Both the position numbers and the translations under genes were made by a program. From NCBI RefSeq assembly GCF_018131185.1, contig NZ_JAFCJE010000003.1, positions 248,001 to 312,000 on the forward strand: 64,000 bases of DNA, in the 5' to 3' direction. Shown here piece by piece: positions 27,121 through 37,935 of this stretch. The first letter of the stretch is position 1. The number at the start of each line of letters is the position of its first letter. This stretch comes from Bradyrhizobium diazoefficiens (lineage in GTDB: Bacteria > Pseudomonadota > Alphaproteobacteria > Rhizobiales > Xanthobacteraceae). The notes beneath the pieces were generated by a model. That model did no database searches, was not told where the DNA came from, and was given only the letters and a program-made list of their open reading frames with translations.

Positions 27121-27897
27121 ATGCCCAAGCGTTCGTCCCTCGCCTTTCCTGCGGCGAGATTGCTGCTTCCCGCACTCCTGGTGCTCACCCTCGGCGGTTG
27201 CCAGACCGCCGGCATCGAGGACGTGACCGGCGCGCTCGGCGCCAGGTCGGAAACGGCTGACAAGGCCGACCCCACGCCGGACATGGACGCTTTGCGTGCG
27301 CGCTATCGCGCCAAGCCTGGTGATCCCGACATTGCGCTCGCCTACGGCAAGGCGCTGCGCGAGAGCGGCCAGCGCGCACAGGCGGTTGCGGTGTTGGAGC
27401 AGGCCGTGCTCGGTCATTCCAGCAACAAGGCGCTGCTCGCGGGCTATGGCCGCGCTCTCGCCGACAACGGTAATTTCCAGCAGGCCTTCGACGTCCTCGG
27501 CCGCGCGCATTCGCCTGAGGATCCCGATTGGCGCATCCTGTCGGCGCAGGGCGCGGCGCTCGATCAGCTCGGCCGCAACGAGGAAGCGCAGCAATATTAC
27601 GCCGCGGCGTTGAAGATCGTGCCGAACGAGCCGACCGTGCTGTCCAATCTTGGCCTGTCCTATATGCTGCAAAACAATCTGTCGAAGGCCGAACAGGTGC
27701 TCGGCCGCGCTCATCAGCGCAATCAGAACGATGCGCGGGTCCGCGCCAATCTGGCGCTCGTACTGGGATTGCAAGGCCGCGAGGCCGAGGCCGAAATCCT
27801 CGTGAAGGCCGACCTGCCGCCCGATCAGGCCGCGGCAAAGGTCACCGCGCTGCGGCAGCTGCTGGCAAAGAAACAGCAGCAACGGGCGGACAAATAG
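27121..27897 (+). CDS. tadD: TPR lipoprotein, TadD-like pilus assembly protein
   Basis: The 258-residue protein has a lipoprotein signal ending in LTLGGC with Cys27, then four or five tetratricopeptide repeats (about 65-230; ALAYGKALRESG, GYGRALADNG, NLGLSYMLQNN). TadD is the outer-membrane lipoprotein that helps the Tad secretin assemble. The ATG at 27121 is chosen because it gives a standard lipoprotein signal; a frame from 27103 adds six residues. It is convergent with cpaE, which supports the Tad assignment. Confidence 0.85.
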   Translation: MPKRSSLAFPAARLLLPALLVLTLGGCQTAGIEDVTGALGARSETADKADPTPDMDALRARYRAKPGDPDIALAYGKALRESGQRAQAVAVLEQAVLGHSSNKALLAGYGRALADNGNFQQAFDVLGRAHSPEDPDWRILSAQGAALDQLGRNEEAQQYYAAALKIVPNEPTVLSNLGLSYMLQNNLSKAEQVLGRAHQRNQNDARVRANLALVLGLQGREAEAEILVKADLPPDQAAAKVTALRQLLAKKQQQRADK

Positions 27898-27938
27898 CCC
27901 GCCCTCTTATTCCGCTTCGCGCGAAAAGGCCTCTCGCC

Positions 27939-29228
27939 TCACGACGCCTTGCGATGAGGGGCTGATCCGCGCCCCGGCTTGCCCTTCAGCTTCTTCAGCA
28001 GCGGCTCGAGCAACGAGCGCCTCGGCTTCTTCACCTCGCCGCGGCCGGCGAGGCGGTTCGCCATGTTCTGGAACAGCTCGGTGGTGCGGTGGTTCTTGGA
28101 GACCTCCGCGATCATCTGGCCGTTATTGGCCGCGGTCGAGAACAGTTTCGAATCGAACGGGATCACCGCGAGCGGCTGGCTCTCCATGGTCTTGGCGAAC
28201 GCCTTGACCTCGATCTCCGCGCGCTTGTGCATGCCGACCTGGTTGAGGCAGTACAGCGGCGGCCGGTCGTTCGGTCGTGCCGCCTTCAGCACGGTCAGCA
28301 TGTTCTTGGTGTTGCGCAAATTGGCGAGATCGGGCTCGGCGACGATCACGATGTCGTCGGCATTCACCAGCGCGCGCCGCGTCCACCCGGACCATTGGTG
28401 CGGAACGTCGAGCACGATGCAGGGCGTGGTCATGCGCAGCGTGTCGAAGATGGCGTCGAAGGCCTCGGCACCGAAATCGTAGACGCGGTCGAGCGTGGCA
28501 GGCGCCGCGAGAAGGCTGAGGCGCTCGGTGCATTTGGAAAGCAGGCGCTCCATCAGCGCCGTGTCCGGCCGGTCCTGCGACAGCACTGCGTTGGCGATGC
28601 CCTGCACCGGGTCCTGATTGTAGTCGAGGCCCGCGGTGCCGAAGGCGAGGTCGAGGTCGATGACGACCGAATCGAGCGCGAGGTCGCGGGCGATGGTCCA
28701 GGCCACGTTATGCGCGACGGTGGAGGCGCCGACGCCGCCCTTGGCGCCGACCACCGCGATGACGCGGCCGGTGATGATGGCCTCGGAGGCCGAGAACAGG
28801 CTGCAGATCGAGCGGACGACGTCGAGGGTTTCGACCGGTCCGACCACATAGTCGTTGACGCCGCGGCGCACCAGCTCGCGATAGGGCGCGGTGTCGTTGG
28901 GATTGCCGATCACGACCACGCGGGTGCCGGGGTCGCAGACGCCGGCAAGGTCGTCGAGCCCCTCGAGGATGTCGCGCGTGCCGTCGGATTCGATCACGAT
29001 CACGTTCGGCGTCGGCATCGTCTCATAGACTTCGATCGCCGCGGCAAGGCCACCGTCCTTGGCGGTGAGGTGCGCCTTGGCGAGCCGGCGATCCTCCCCC
29101 GCCGCGGTCACCGCGGCGAGCGTTTTCTCGGTTTCGCAAAAGGCCTGCACGGAGATGCGAGGAACCGGCGCGATGTGTTCCTCGGGGTGTTGCGGATCGT
29201 TCGCGTCGTCGTCGTGGAGACGTGTCAT
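27939..29228 (-). CDS. cpaE: Tad pilus assembly ATPase CpaE (TadZ-like)
   Basis: CpaE localises Tad pilus machinery. The 429-residue protein has an N-terminal receiver-like domain (about 25-150) lacking an obvious phospho-acceptor block, and a ParA/MinD-like ATPase domain with the deviant Walker A KGGVGAS at 163-169 and IDLDLAFGTAGLD. A basic tail (KKPRRSLLEPLLKKLKGK) may bind membrane or DNA. The ATG at 29228 overlaps the cpaD stop by four bases. cpaF should follow in a complete locus but does not. Confidence 0.92.
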   Translation of the reverse strand: MTRLHDDDANDPQHPEEHIAPVPRISVQAFCETEKTLAAVTAAGEDRRLAKAHLTAKDGGLAAAIEVYETMPTPNVIVIESDGTRDILEGLDDLAGVCDPGTRVVVIGNPNDTAPYRELVRRGVNDYVVGPVETLDVVRSICSLFSASEAIITGRVIAVVGAKGGVGASTVAHNVAWTIARDLALDSVVIDLDLAFGTAGLDYNQDPVQGIANAVLSQDRPDTALMERLLSKCTERLSLLAAPATLDRVYDFGAEAFDAIFDTLRMTTPCIVLDVPHQWSGWTRRALVNADDIVIVAEPDLANLRNTKNMLTVLKAARPNDRPPLYCLNQVGMHKRAEIEVKAFAKTMESQPLAVIPFDSKLFSTAANNGQMIAEVSKNHRTTELFQNMANRLAGRGEVKKPRRSLLEPLLKKLKGKPGRGSAPHRKAS

Positions 29229-29959
29229 TTGCCGGTATCGCTGAGTTTGGCCTTGTCGGAGTCGGGTGAGGGGGTCGCGATCGGCGTGCCCTTGCGGTAG
29301 CGCTCGAAGGCGATGTCGCGTCGCGCGGTATAGGCGGGGGTCTCGGCACGCGGCTGCTCGAGATCGGCGGGGTTGTCGATCATCGCCGCGAGATTGCGCT
29401 GGCTGGCGCAGCCCAGATTGAAATAGGGCCGGTTCTCGTTGTAGCCGGGATCGAGGATGTTGGGTCCGAGGTCTTCCGGCCACAGCCCGCAGGGACCAGC
29501 GACCGCGGCCATCCTGGAATAGCTCAGGCGGATGGTGGGCAGCAGCCCGGGATCTTCAGGGCGATAGGGATGCTGAACGATGGCCCGCGGCGGCACGCCG
29601 CCGGATGCGAGCACGGACCGGATCTCCCGATAGGTCGCCGCCGCCTCGCGCGAATTCGCGCTGTCGACGGGGACGTCGACGATGACGGAGCCGGTGCCTT
29701 CGCGCACCCAGTCCCGCGCGATGCCCGCAACGTCCGAATGCTGCGCGGCCGAAAGGCCGCCCCTCGCCTTGCCGACGAAGATCACGATCGACTTCTTGCC
29801 TTCCTGAACTGCGATCGGGTGGCGCTGACGATAGTCGGTCGGCACCGTCTGGGTGACGATCTCGCCGGTGGTGTTGCAGGCGCCCAGCATGACGGAGAGG
29901 CCCGTCAGTGCAAGCGCGACCCTCAAGTTGCGGCGTCGATCGGCTGATGTTGTCGTCAT
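29225..29959 (-). CDS. cpaD: Tad pilus assembly lipoprotein CpaD
   Basis: The 244-residue protein has a lipoprotein signal with VMLGAC and Cys28, and the CpaD domain (DYRQRHPI, PCGLWPEDLG, NLGCASQRNLAAMI). CpaD is an outer-membrane lipoprotein that works with the CpaC secretin. It overlaps cpaE by four bases and follows cpaC with 51 bp between. Confidence 0.92.
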   Translation of the reverse strand: MTTTSADRRRNLRVALALTGLSVMLGACNTTGEIVTQTVPTDYRQRHPIAVQEGKKSIVIFVGKARGGLSAAQHSDVAGIARDWVREGTGSVIVDVPVDSANSREAAATYREIRSVLASGGVPPRAIVQHPYRPEDPGLLPTIRLSYSRMAAVAGPCGLWPEDLGPNILDPGYNENRPYFNLGCASQRNLAAMIDNPADLEQPRAETPAYTARRDIAFERYRKGTPIATPSPDSDKAKLSDTGK

Positions 29960-30010
29960 CGCCTGGTCCCCTCTTGCCCCGTTCCTTGTCCGGTCCCCAA
30001 ACCGTCCGTC

Positions 30011-31531
30011 TCAGTCGATGATGAAGCCGAAATCGTCCGGCGTGCCGGCGATCGGATCGACGCGGCGCGCGATGCCGTAGAGACGGTTCATGCGGCCGAG
30101 CAGCGCCGACTGCGCGTCCGATGCCGGCGCGAAGCCGTCGTCGGGCCGTGCCAGTTCTTTCTGGGCGACCGCGCGCACCACATAGGGCGTCACGATCACC
30201 ATCAGCTCGGTCTCGTTGTTGACGAAGTCCTGGCTGCGGAACAGCGCGCCGATGATCGGCACTTGGTCGACGCCAGGCAGGCCGTTGATCGCCTGCTTGG
30301 TCTTCTGCTGGATCAGGCCGGCCATCGCCATCGAGCCACCCGAGGGAATTTCCAGCGTGGTCTCCGCGCGGCGGGTCTGGATCGAGGGGATGGTGATCGA
30401 GTTGCTCGAGTTCGAGGACACCGCCTGCGTCAGCGTGATCGCGTTCGTATTCGACAGCTCCGAGACCTCGGTCATCACGCGCAGGCTGATGCGGCCTTCG
30501 GCGAGCACGACCGGGGTGAAGTTCAGGGAGATGCCGAACTTCTTGTAGGTGACCTGGGTGGTACAGACGTGGGTGACCGGATCGCAGGAATAGCCTGCGG
30601 GAATCGGAAATTCGCCGCCGGCGATGAAGGTGGCGGATTCGCCCGAGATCGCCGTCAGGCTCGGCTCGGCGAGCGTGCGCATGACGCCGGCGCTTTCCAT
30701 TGCGCGCATGGTGGCGCTGACGGTGGCGAAGCCCTTGGCGAGGCCGGCGACGCCGAGCCCATTGCTGCCGACGATCGGTCCGCCCGAGACCGAGAACGGA
30801 TTGGAATTGTTGAAATTCACCACCGCAGTGCCCGCGTTCAGGCTGGCGCTGAGATCGACACCGAGCTGCTTGACGATGTCGCGGCGCACCTCGCCGACGA
30901 CGACCTTGAGCATCACCTGGTCGCGGCCGCGCACGACGATGTTGTTGACGACCTTGTCCGAACCGCCGACCAGCTTGGCGGCGACGTCGCCGGCCTGCTG
31001 TGCCTCGACCGGGCTCGACACCGAGCCGGTCAGCATTACGCTGTCGCCGACGCCTTCGATCTGCACGCCGGGAAGGGACTGGCGAAGGGCCGCGCGCATG
31101 CCGTTGAGATCGCGCTTCACCGCGATGTCATAGGCGGCGACCTGCTGGCCGTCGGCGGTGAAGAACACGACATTGGTCTGGCCGACCTGGCCGCCGATGA
31201 TATAGGCGCGCTGGGCCGAGCGGATGACGGCATTGGCGATCTTGGGATCGGCCACCAGCACGTCCTTGACCTCGCGCGGCAGGTCGATGACGACGGACTT
31301 GCCGACGCCGAGCGAGAGAAAACGCGACCTCGCGGGCGCGATCGTCGCGACCGACGACACCTCGAGATCCGGAGCCTGCATCGGCGCCTGGTCGCCCACC
31401 GGGCGATCCGCGGCGCTGACGGCGTCGGGGGCCGCGAGCAGCCCCAGCGTCATCAGCATCATCCCCGTCAGGAACGAGCGCGCGCGCTTCCCCCGAATGC
31501 GCAGGCCCGTCCGATCATCCCCGTAGTTCAT
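30011..31531 (-). CDS. cpaC: Tad pilus outer-membrane secretin CpaC (RcpA-like)
   Basis: CpaC forms the outer-membrane channel of the Tad pilus. The 506-residue product has a signal peptide, an N-terminal pilus-secretin domain with VIDLPREVKDVLVADP, a BON domain (about 150-210), and the secretin domain with VPIIGALFRS and the ETELMVIVTPYVV block. It lies 10 bp after cpaB, in the order cpaB-cpaC-cpaD-cpaE. Confidence 0.94.
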   Translation of the reverse strand: MNYGDDRTGLRIRGKRARSFLTGMMLMTLGLLAAPDAVSAADRPVGDQAPMQAPDLEVSSVATIAPARSRFLSLGVGKSVVIDLPREVKDVLVADPKIANAVIRSAQRAYIIGGQVGQTNVVFFTADGQQVAAYDIAVKRDLNGMRAALRQSLPGVQIEGVGDSVMLTGSVSSPVEAQQAGDVAAKLVGGSDKVVNNIVVRGRDQVMLKVVVGEVRRDIVKQLGVDLSASLNAGTAVVNFNNSNPFSVSGGPIVGSNGLGVAGLAKGFATVSATMRAMESAGVMRTLAEPSLTAISGESATFIAGGEFPIPAGYSCDPVTHVCTTQVTYKKFGISLNFTPVVLAEGRISLRVMTEVSELSNTNAITLTQAVSSNSSNSITIPSIQTRRAETTLEIPSGGSMAMAGLIQQKTKQAINGLPGVDQVPIIGALFRSQDFVNNETELMVIVTPYVVRAVAQKELARPDDGFAPASDAQSALLGRMNRLYGIARRVDPIAGTPDDFGFIID

Positions 31532-31541
31532 GATGCCCCCA

Positions 31542-32348
31542 TCACTTCTGTGACGTTAGTTGCCGCGCCGGCACCCCGAAACGAATGACGTTGATGCCGT
31601 CGGCCACCTTGGCCGCTTTTTCCTCGACCGTGCCCTCCACCGCGTTGGCATCGACGATGCTCCGCAGCGCGAGCTGGAGCGTGCCGCCCTGGCGCGCGGC
31701 CGAGAGCGTGGCGACCTGTTCGGGCTTGAGCTCGAGCGTAACGGTCTTGCCGACCACGGCGGTCTGGCCGTCTTTTTCCTTCGGCGCCTGATCGATCGCG
31801 AGCACACGGATATTGGTCAGGATGACCTCGGACAGGATCAGGTCGTTACCGGCGAGCGCGCCATCGGGATTCTTCAGGCGGCGGGTCAGGACGATGTCGA
31901 CGCGGTCGTTCGGCAGGATGAAGCCGCCGGCGCCGGTCTCGGCTGAAATCTCGGTCGAGACGGCGCGCATGCCCGACGGCAGGATCGCGGCCATGAAGCC
32001 GGAGCCTTCGGCCCTGACCAGCTTCTGCTCGCGGATGGGCTCGCCCTGCATCAACGGGACGCGCGCGATCGAGCCGGCGATCTGCGTCTGGGCTTCGGGC
32101 CTGCTATCGCGGCGAATGAAGGCGCTGCTCGCAGTCGCCGCCGGCCAGGTCTGCCATTGGAGGTCGTCGGGCTTGAGGGCCTGGCCGAGCTGAATGTCGT
32201 TCTTGGCGATGAGGACTTCGACCGTCGGCAGCTTCTCGGCGACGGCCACAGCGGGCGCGGGCGCATTCTGATAGCTGCTGGCGAGATACGCAGCGACGCC
32301 GCCGGCGGCCAGCGCGATGACGAGAACGACAATGCGTGCGGTATTCAT
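31542..32348 (-). CDS. cpaB: Tad pilus assembly protein CpaB (RcpC-like)
   Basis: CpaB is a periplasmic partner of the Tad secretin. The 268-residue protein has an N-terminal membrane anchor (about 5-24), an SAF domain (VEVLIAKNDIQLGQALKPDDL) and the RcpC domain with LPNDRVDIVLT. It is the first gene of the minus-strand cpa operon. Neither the flp pilin gene nor the prepilin peptidase gene cpaA precedes it. Confidence 0.92.
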   Translation of the reverse strand: MNTARIVVLVIALAAGGVAAYLASSYQNAPAPAVAVAEKLPTVEVLIAKNDIQLGQALKPDDLQWQTWPAATASSAFIRRDSRPEAQTQIAGSIARVPLMQGEPIREQKLVRAEGSGFMAAILPSGMRAVSTEISAETGAGGFILPNDRVDIVLTRRLKNPDGALAGNDLILSEVILTNIRVLAIDQAPKEKDGQTAVVGKTVTLELKPEQVATLSAARQGGTLQLALRSIVDANAVEGTVEEKAAKVADGINVIRFGVPARQLTSQK

Positions 32349-32798
32349 ACGCTCTTACTCATACGCGGGGCACTCGAACCGCACCTGGCGTGTTCCCCCG
32401 TGTCGATGAGTAGGGAGTAAAAGTATAAGGGGTGTTGCGAGGCCGAACGCGATGACCAGCCACGATGCTGGTTCTCGGCAGATGGTGAACGCGGCGTTAT
32501 TCGGTCGGCCGGCGGCCCCGTAGTTTCACGCAGTGCGCAGCGCGCGCCGGGAGGCGGCGCGTCATGGTGAACGGGTGGTTAGCGATGGGTGGTGCAAGGG
32601 TGCCAATGAGATCGCAGACGCGCTGCACAACATCGCTGTCATCCCCGCGAACGCGGGGATCCATGACCACAGGGAGAAGTTGCGGTGCGGAAAAGGCAAC
32701 TCCAAATCCCCACATCTTCCTGGGGGTATGGGTCCCGGGTCTGCGCTGCGCTTGTCCGGGACGACATTGAGGAGAGATTTCAGGCTCTCCAGTACAAG
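32349..32798. other. Gap upstream of cpaB with repeat remnants
   Basis: These 450 bp contain the cpaB promoter region and the 3' flank of gshB. I see no gene. Repeat-family fragments are present: the palindrome at 32638-32667 and GTCCCGG/CCGGGAC (32732-32762), which resembles a common Bradyrhizobium intergenic repeat. Short frames here have no recognisable product. Confidence 0.5.
32638..32667. repeat. Short palindromic repeat (ATCCCCGCG type)
   Basis: ATCCCCGCG and CGCGGGGAT form a perfect 9-bp stem with a two-base loop, flanked by GTC and GAC. It resembles a truncated copy of the repeat family represented in full at 41262-41365. Confidence 0.65.
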
Positions 32799-33743
32799 CT
32801 ACTTCTTCCGCTTCTGCTCGATCACGTCCCAGACCTTTGCCGCAACGTCAGGACCGCCGAGTCGCGCGATGGCGCGGATGCCGGTGGGCGAGGTCACGTT
32901 GATCTCGGTGAGATTGCCGTTGATGACGTCGATGCCGACGAACAACAGGCCACGCTCGCGCAGCGCCGGGCCGACCGTGGCGCAGATCTCGCGCTCGCGC
33001 GGGGTGAGCTCGGTCTCCTGTGCGGCGCCGCCGCGCACCATGTTGGAGCGGAGGTCGTCGGCGGCCGGCACGCGGTTCACGGCGCCCGCGAACTCGCCGT
33101 TGACCAGGATGATGCGCTTGTCGCCGTGCTTCACCTCGGGGATGAACTGCTGGATCACCCAGGCCTCCCTGAAGGTGACCGAGAACATGTCGAACAGCGA
33201 GCCGAAATTCATGTCCTGCGGCATCACCCGGAACACTGCCGCGCCGCCATGGCCGTGCAGCGGCTTCATCACGACGGCGCCGTGCTTGTCGCGGAACGCG
33301 TTGATCTCGTCGAGGTCGCGCGAGATCAGGGTCGGCGGCATCAACTGCGGAAAGTTCATCACGAACAGCTTTTCCGGCGCGTTGCGCACCGAGGCCGGGT
33401 CGTTGACCACCAGCGTCTTCGGATGAATGCGTTCCAGAAGATGCGTCGAGGTAATGTAGGCCAGGTCGAACGGCGGATCCTGGCGCAGTAGCACGACGTC
33501 GAAGCCGTTGAGCGCCTCGCGCCTGGACTCACCCAGCGTGAAATGGTTGCCAGGCTCGTCGCGCACGGTCAGGAGCTGAACCGGAGCGACGATCTCCTCC
33601 CCGACCATCGAGAGCTTGTCGGGCGTGTAATAGGACAGGCCATGGCCGCGCTTCTGCGCCTCCAGAAGCAGCGCAAAGGTGGAATCGCCCTTGATGTTGA
33701 TGCGGGCGATGGGGTCCATCTGGACAGCGACGTTCAGTTTCAT
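32799..33743 (-). CDS. gshB: Glutathione synthetase
   Basis: GshB is the ATP-grasp ligase that adds glycine to gamma-glutamylcysteine. The 314-residue protein begins [20 protein letters not shown] and has the conserved [21 protein letters not shown] and NVTSPTG motifs. The ATG at 33743 gives the standard start; 22 codons of upstream open frame are unrelated. It is the last gene of a rsmI-yraN-gshB minus-strand operon. Confidence 0.96.
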   Translation of the reverse strand: MKLNVAVQMDPIARINIKGDSTFALLLEAQKRGHGLSYYTPDKLSMVGEEIVAPVQLLTVRDEPGNHFTLGESRREALNGFDVVLLRQDPPFDLAYITSTHLLERIHPKTLVVNDPASVRNAPEKLFVMNFPQLMPPTLISRDLDEINAFRDKHGAVVMKPLHGHGGAAVFRVMPQDMNFGSLFDMFSVTFREAWVIQQFIPEVKHGDKRIILVNGEFAGAVNRVPAADDLRSNMVRGGAAQETELTPREREICATVGPALRERGLLFVGIDVINGNLTEINVTSPTGIRAIARLGGPDVAAKVWDVIEQKRKK

Positions 33744-33753
33744 GGTCTGCCTT

Positions 33754-34141
33754 TCAGGTCGAGGCGTCGAATGCCGCCAACACATGGCGCGGAAGTGAGC
33801 GCGGCGCAATCAGCATGGCGTCGAATCGCAATTCGAATTCGGCATGCTCGGGATGCGCCACGAGCCAGCCTTGCGCGGCGTCGATGATGCGCTGCTGCTG
33901 GCGCGGCGTCACGGCGAAAGCGGCGTCGTCCAGCGTCGCCCGCGCCTTGACCTCGACGAAGGCGATCAGATTGCGCCGGCGCGCCACGATGTCGATCTCG
34001 CCATGCGGGGTGCGGTAGCGCTTGGCGAGGATGCGATAGCCCTTCGCCATCAGATAGGCGGCGGCACGGCTCTCGGCCGAGATGCCGGTGCGGAATGCGG
34101 CGAGCCGCTCCGGCGAGGCGACCCTTGGTTCCCTCGGGCTG

Positions 34142-34155
<14 letters not shown>
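33754..34155 (-). CDS. yraN: UPF0102/YraN family nuclease-fold protein
   Basis: The 133-residue protein belongs to the YraN (UPF0102) family with a restriction-endonuclease-like fold. The putative active-site motif [10 protein letters not shown] followed by FVEVKARA (E-x-D-x(n)-E-x-K) is intact. Its function is not established. The ATG at 34155 overlaps the rsmI end by 14 bp, matching the usual rsmI-yraN-gshB order. Confidence 0.9.
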
Positions 34156-35092
<937 letters not shown>

Positions 35093-35433
35093 AATGAGAT
35101 CAACTTAGGCACGATCCGCAGGGCTGGGAACCGGCTCGCCGAAAAAGATCGTGCCGAGGTGAGGGGCGAGGAACGGACGGGAATGTGATCAATCGGGATC
35201 ACGTCGAGAGGGAGCGAAGGGGCCTCGCGCCATATTCGCGACGGAAACGCCGCCTTGATGCTGCATGAGCGACGGCGAACAGCTGCCGGGACGGAAAGGC
35301 GGCCGCGTTAAGTGGCCATTATCCTTTTGTTTTGGTTAACTATTTGCCGACAATATGCCTGAATCCGCGGCTTGTGTCGTGGAAGGAATGTCGTGACCGG
35401 CCGGCGAGACGGCGGGTCAGAAGAGAAGCTGCC
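35093..35433. other. Divergent promoter region between rsmI and the LppC-like gene
   Basis: These 341 bp separate divergent genes and should contain both promoters. An AT-richer stretch at about 35320-35360 is the likeliest promoter for the rightward gene, but I cannot place a convincing pair of hexamers. No small gene or RNA is seen. Confidence 0.4.
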
Positions 35434-36666
35434 ATGGTGGGCCCGCGTTATCCAAAGTCTCCCGTTCCGGGGTCCCTGATGTCAGGGGCGACTCGAAGGA
35501 GTGCGCTCGGCCTGTTGCTGGGCGCGCCCCTGCTGTCGGCCTGCGCGGGCGTGCAGCAGAGTCTCAGCCAGTTCTCCAACCCGTTCTCGAGCTCCGCGCC
35601 GCCGGCCCAGCCGGCCGGCCCGCCGCAGCAGGCGACGACCGCCGGCACCGGTGGGGTCAAGGTTGCCGTGATCCTGCCGCTCTCGGCCGCGGGCAATGCC
35701 GGTCTTGCCGCGCAATCCATGCGCAATGCCGCCGAGATGGCGCTGGCCGAGTTCCAGAACCCGAACATCCAGCTCCTGATCAAGGACGACAATGGCAGCC
35801 CGCAAGGCGCGCAGGCCAGCGCGCAGCAGGCCGTCGACGAGGGCGCCGAGATCATCCTCGGGCCGCTGTTCGCCCAATCGGTGCCGGCGGTGGCGCAGGT
35901 CGCGCGGACGCGCGGCATCTCGGTGATCGCCTTCTCGACCGATTCCAGCATCGCCGGACGCGGCGTCTATCTGCTCTCGTTCCTGCCGGAGTCCGACGTC
36001 AATCGCATCGTCGAATATTCCGCCAGCATCGGAAAGCGCTCCGTCGCCGTGCTCGTGCCCGACAATGCCTATGGCAATGTCGTCGAGGCCGCCGTGAAGG
36101 CCGCGGTGCCGCGGCGCGGTGGGCGCATCATTGCCTTCGAGAGATACGGCGCCGATCGGGCCACGCCGGCGCGGACCGTGGCGCAGCAGCTCGGCAGCGC
36201 GGATGCGCTGTTCATTGCCGATGACGGCGATGCCGTCGTGTCGGTGGCGGATGCGATGACTGCGGCGGGCGCGAATTTGCGCAACATCCAGCTGCTCGGC
36301 ACCGGCCTGTGGGACAGTCCGCGCGTCTATGCCAGCACCGCCCTGCAAGGCGGTCTCTATGCCGCGCCCGACCCGGCCGGCTTTCGCGCATTCTCCGGCC
36401 GCTATCGCACCAAATACGGAGCCGAGCCGATCCGGACCGCGACGCTCGCCTACGACGCGGTCGCCCTCGTCGCCGCCCTCGCGCGCACGCAGGGCACGAC
36501 GCGCTTCTCGCCAGACGTGCTCACCAACGCCTCCGGCTTTGCCGGCATCGACGGCCTGTTCCGCTTCCGCGCCGATGGCACCAACGAACGGGGCCTCGCG
36601 GTGATGAAGGTGACGCAGGGCGGCGGCGTTGCGGTCGCGGGCTCGCCGAAGAGCTTTGGGGCGTGA
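35434..36666 (+). CDS. LppC/LpoA-like lipoprotein (penicillin-binding protein activator)
   Basis: The 410-residue protein has a lipoprotein signal with LLSAC and Cys37, a Ser/Pro/Ala linker, and a type-1 periplasmic binding fold (about 75-400; VAVILPLSAAGNAG, ILGPLFAQSV, GTGLWDSP). It matches the LppC group related to LpoA, which activates PBP1A in E. coli. The ATG at 35434 follows an AGAAGAGAAG Shine-Dalgarno. The neighbouring rsmI and yraN support the call; PBP activation here is inferred. Confidence 0.85.
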   Translation: MVGPRYPKSPVPGSLMSGATRRSALGLLLGAPLLSACAGVQQSLSQFSNPFSSSAPPAQPAGPPQQATTAGTGGVKVAVILPLSAAGNAGLAAQSMRNAAEMALAEFQNPNIQLLIKDDNGSPQGAQASAQQAVDEGAEIILGPLFAQSVPAVAQVARTRGISVIAFSTDSSIAGRGVYLLSFLPESDVNRIVEYSASIGKRSVAVLVPDNAYGNVVEAAVKAAVPRRGGRIIAFERYGADRATPARTVAQQLGSADALFIADDGDAVVSVADAMTAAGANLRNIQLLGTGLWDSPRVYASTALQGGLYAAPDPAGFRAFSGRYRTKYGAEPIRTATLAYDAVALVAALARTQGTTRFSPDVLTNASGFAGIDGLFRFRADGTNERGLAVMKVTQGGGVAVAGSPKSFGA

Positions 36667-36720
36667 TCGTTCATCTCTCCCGCTTGCGGGCGAGGAGCGC
36701 ACCGCCGATCTGGCTCGGGC

Positions 36721-37935
36721 CTACGCCGCGAGATCCGCGACCACCGCGTCCAGCACCGGGAATCCGCTGCTGGTCACGCGCAGCCGTCCCGTCGCATCCA
36801 CAGTGATCGCGCCTTCTTCGCGCAACAGGGCGATGCGCTTGGGATCGAGCGTCCGGCCGGACAGGGCTTTGTAGCGCTCGGGGTCGATGCCCTCGGCGAG
36901 GCGCAACCCCATCAGCAGGAATTCGTCGGCGCGTTCTTCGCTGTTGAGGAGATCGTCGGTGACGACGCCATGGCCGTTGGTCTCGACCCGCAGCAGCCAG
37001 GCCTCGGGACGCTTCTCCGTGGCCGTGGCATGGCGCACGCCGTCGATGTCGAGCCGGCCATGCGCGCCGGGACCGACGCCGGCATATTCATCGCCGCGCC
37101 AATAGACCAGATTGTGCCGGCACTCGGCGCCGCGCCGCGCGTGGTTGGAGATCTCGTAAGCCGGAAGACCAAGCTTCTCGCAGGTCTCCTGCGTGACGTC
37201 GTAGAGCGCCCGCGCGACCGCTTCGTCCGGTGTCTTCAATTTGCCGGCCTGGTGCAGGCCGAAGAACGGCGTGCCTTCCTCGATCGTCAATTGATAGAGC
37301 GACAGATGCTCGGCCGCTTCATCGATGGCGAGACGGAGTTCATCTGCCCACATCGCCGGCGTCTGGTCGGGGCGGGCGTAGATCAGGTCGAATGAGTAAC
37401 GATCGAACGAGCGGCGCGCGATGGCGACCGCATCGAGCGCCTCGCGGGCGCTGTGCATCCGGCCGAGCGCCTTCAGCGAGGCATCGTCGAGCGCCTGCAC
37501 GCCGAGCGAGACGCGGTTGACGCCGGCGCTGCGATAGCCGGCGAAGCGCGTGGCTTCGACGCTGGTCGGGTTCGCCTCCAGCGTGACTTCGACGTCGCCT
37601 GCGACGGTCCAGTGCTTGCCGATCGCGTCGAGCACGGCGCCCACGGTTGCAGGCTGCATCAGGGACGGCGTTCCGCCGCCGAGGAAGATCGAGGTGACCT
37701 CGCGGCCCGGCGAACGCTGCGCGGTCGTCTCGATCTCACGTGCAAAGGCGGAGGCGAAGCGCGCCTCGTCGATCGCGGCGTGGCGGACGTGGCTGTTGAA
37801 GTCGCAATAGGGACATTTCGACAGGCAGAACGGCCAATGCACGTAGACGCCGAAGGCTTCGGATACTTGTTTTGACGCGTTTTCCTGGCGCGAACCGGTA
37901 TCCACTTCGCTCGAAAACGCTCTATCGCGGCTCAA
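36721..37935 (-). CDS. hemW: HemW-like radical SAM protein
   Basis: HemW is related to coproporphyrinogen dehydrogenase HemN but acts as a heme-binding chaperone in studied bacteria. The 404-residue product has the radical SAM motif CxxxCxxC at 37, 41 and 44, GGGTPSLM, and the HemN C-terminal domain. The only candidate starts before the core are TTG 37935, overlapping rdgB by 14 bp, and GTG 37905. Both lie in a dispersed repeat (37877-37920), so residues about 6-20 are repeat-encoded. The core start is [10 protein letters not shown]. Confidence 0.92.
   Translation of the reverse strand: MSRDRAFSSEVDTGSRQENASKQVSEAFGVYVHWPFCLSKCPYCDFNSHVRHAAIDEARFASAFAREIETTAQRSPGREVTSIFLGGGTPSLMQPATVGAVLDAIGKHWTVAGDVEVTLEANPTSVEATRFAGYRSAGVNRVSLGVQALDDASLKALGRMHSAREALDAVAIARRSFDRYSFDLIYARPDQTPAMWADELRLAIDEAAEHLSLYQLTIEEGTPFFGLHQAGKLKTPDEAVARALYDVTQETCEKLGLPAYEISNHARRGAECRHNLVYWRGDEYAGVGPGAHGRLDIDGVRHATATEKRPEAWLLRVETNGHGVVTDDLLNSEERADEFLLMGLRLAEGIDPERYKALSGRTLDPKRIALLREEGAITVDATGRLRVTSSGFPVLDAVVADLAA
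37877..37920. repeat. Dispersed repeat overlapping the 5' end of hemW
   Basis: GCGTTTTC (37877-37884) and GAAAACGC (37913-37920) bracket a short middle with GCGCGAACCGGTATCC, a form I recognise as a common Bradyrhizobium intergenic repeat. It lies inside the hemW coding frame with no stop, joining the rdgB stop to the conserved HemW core. Confidence 0.7.
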
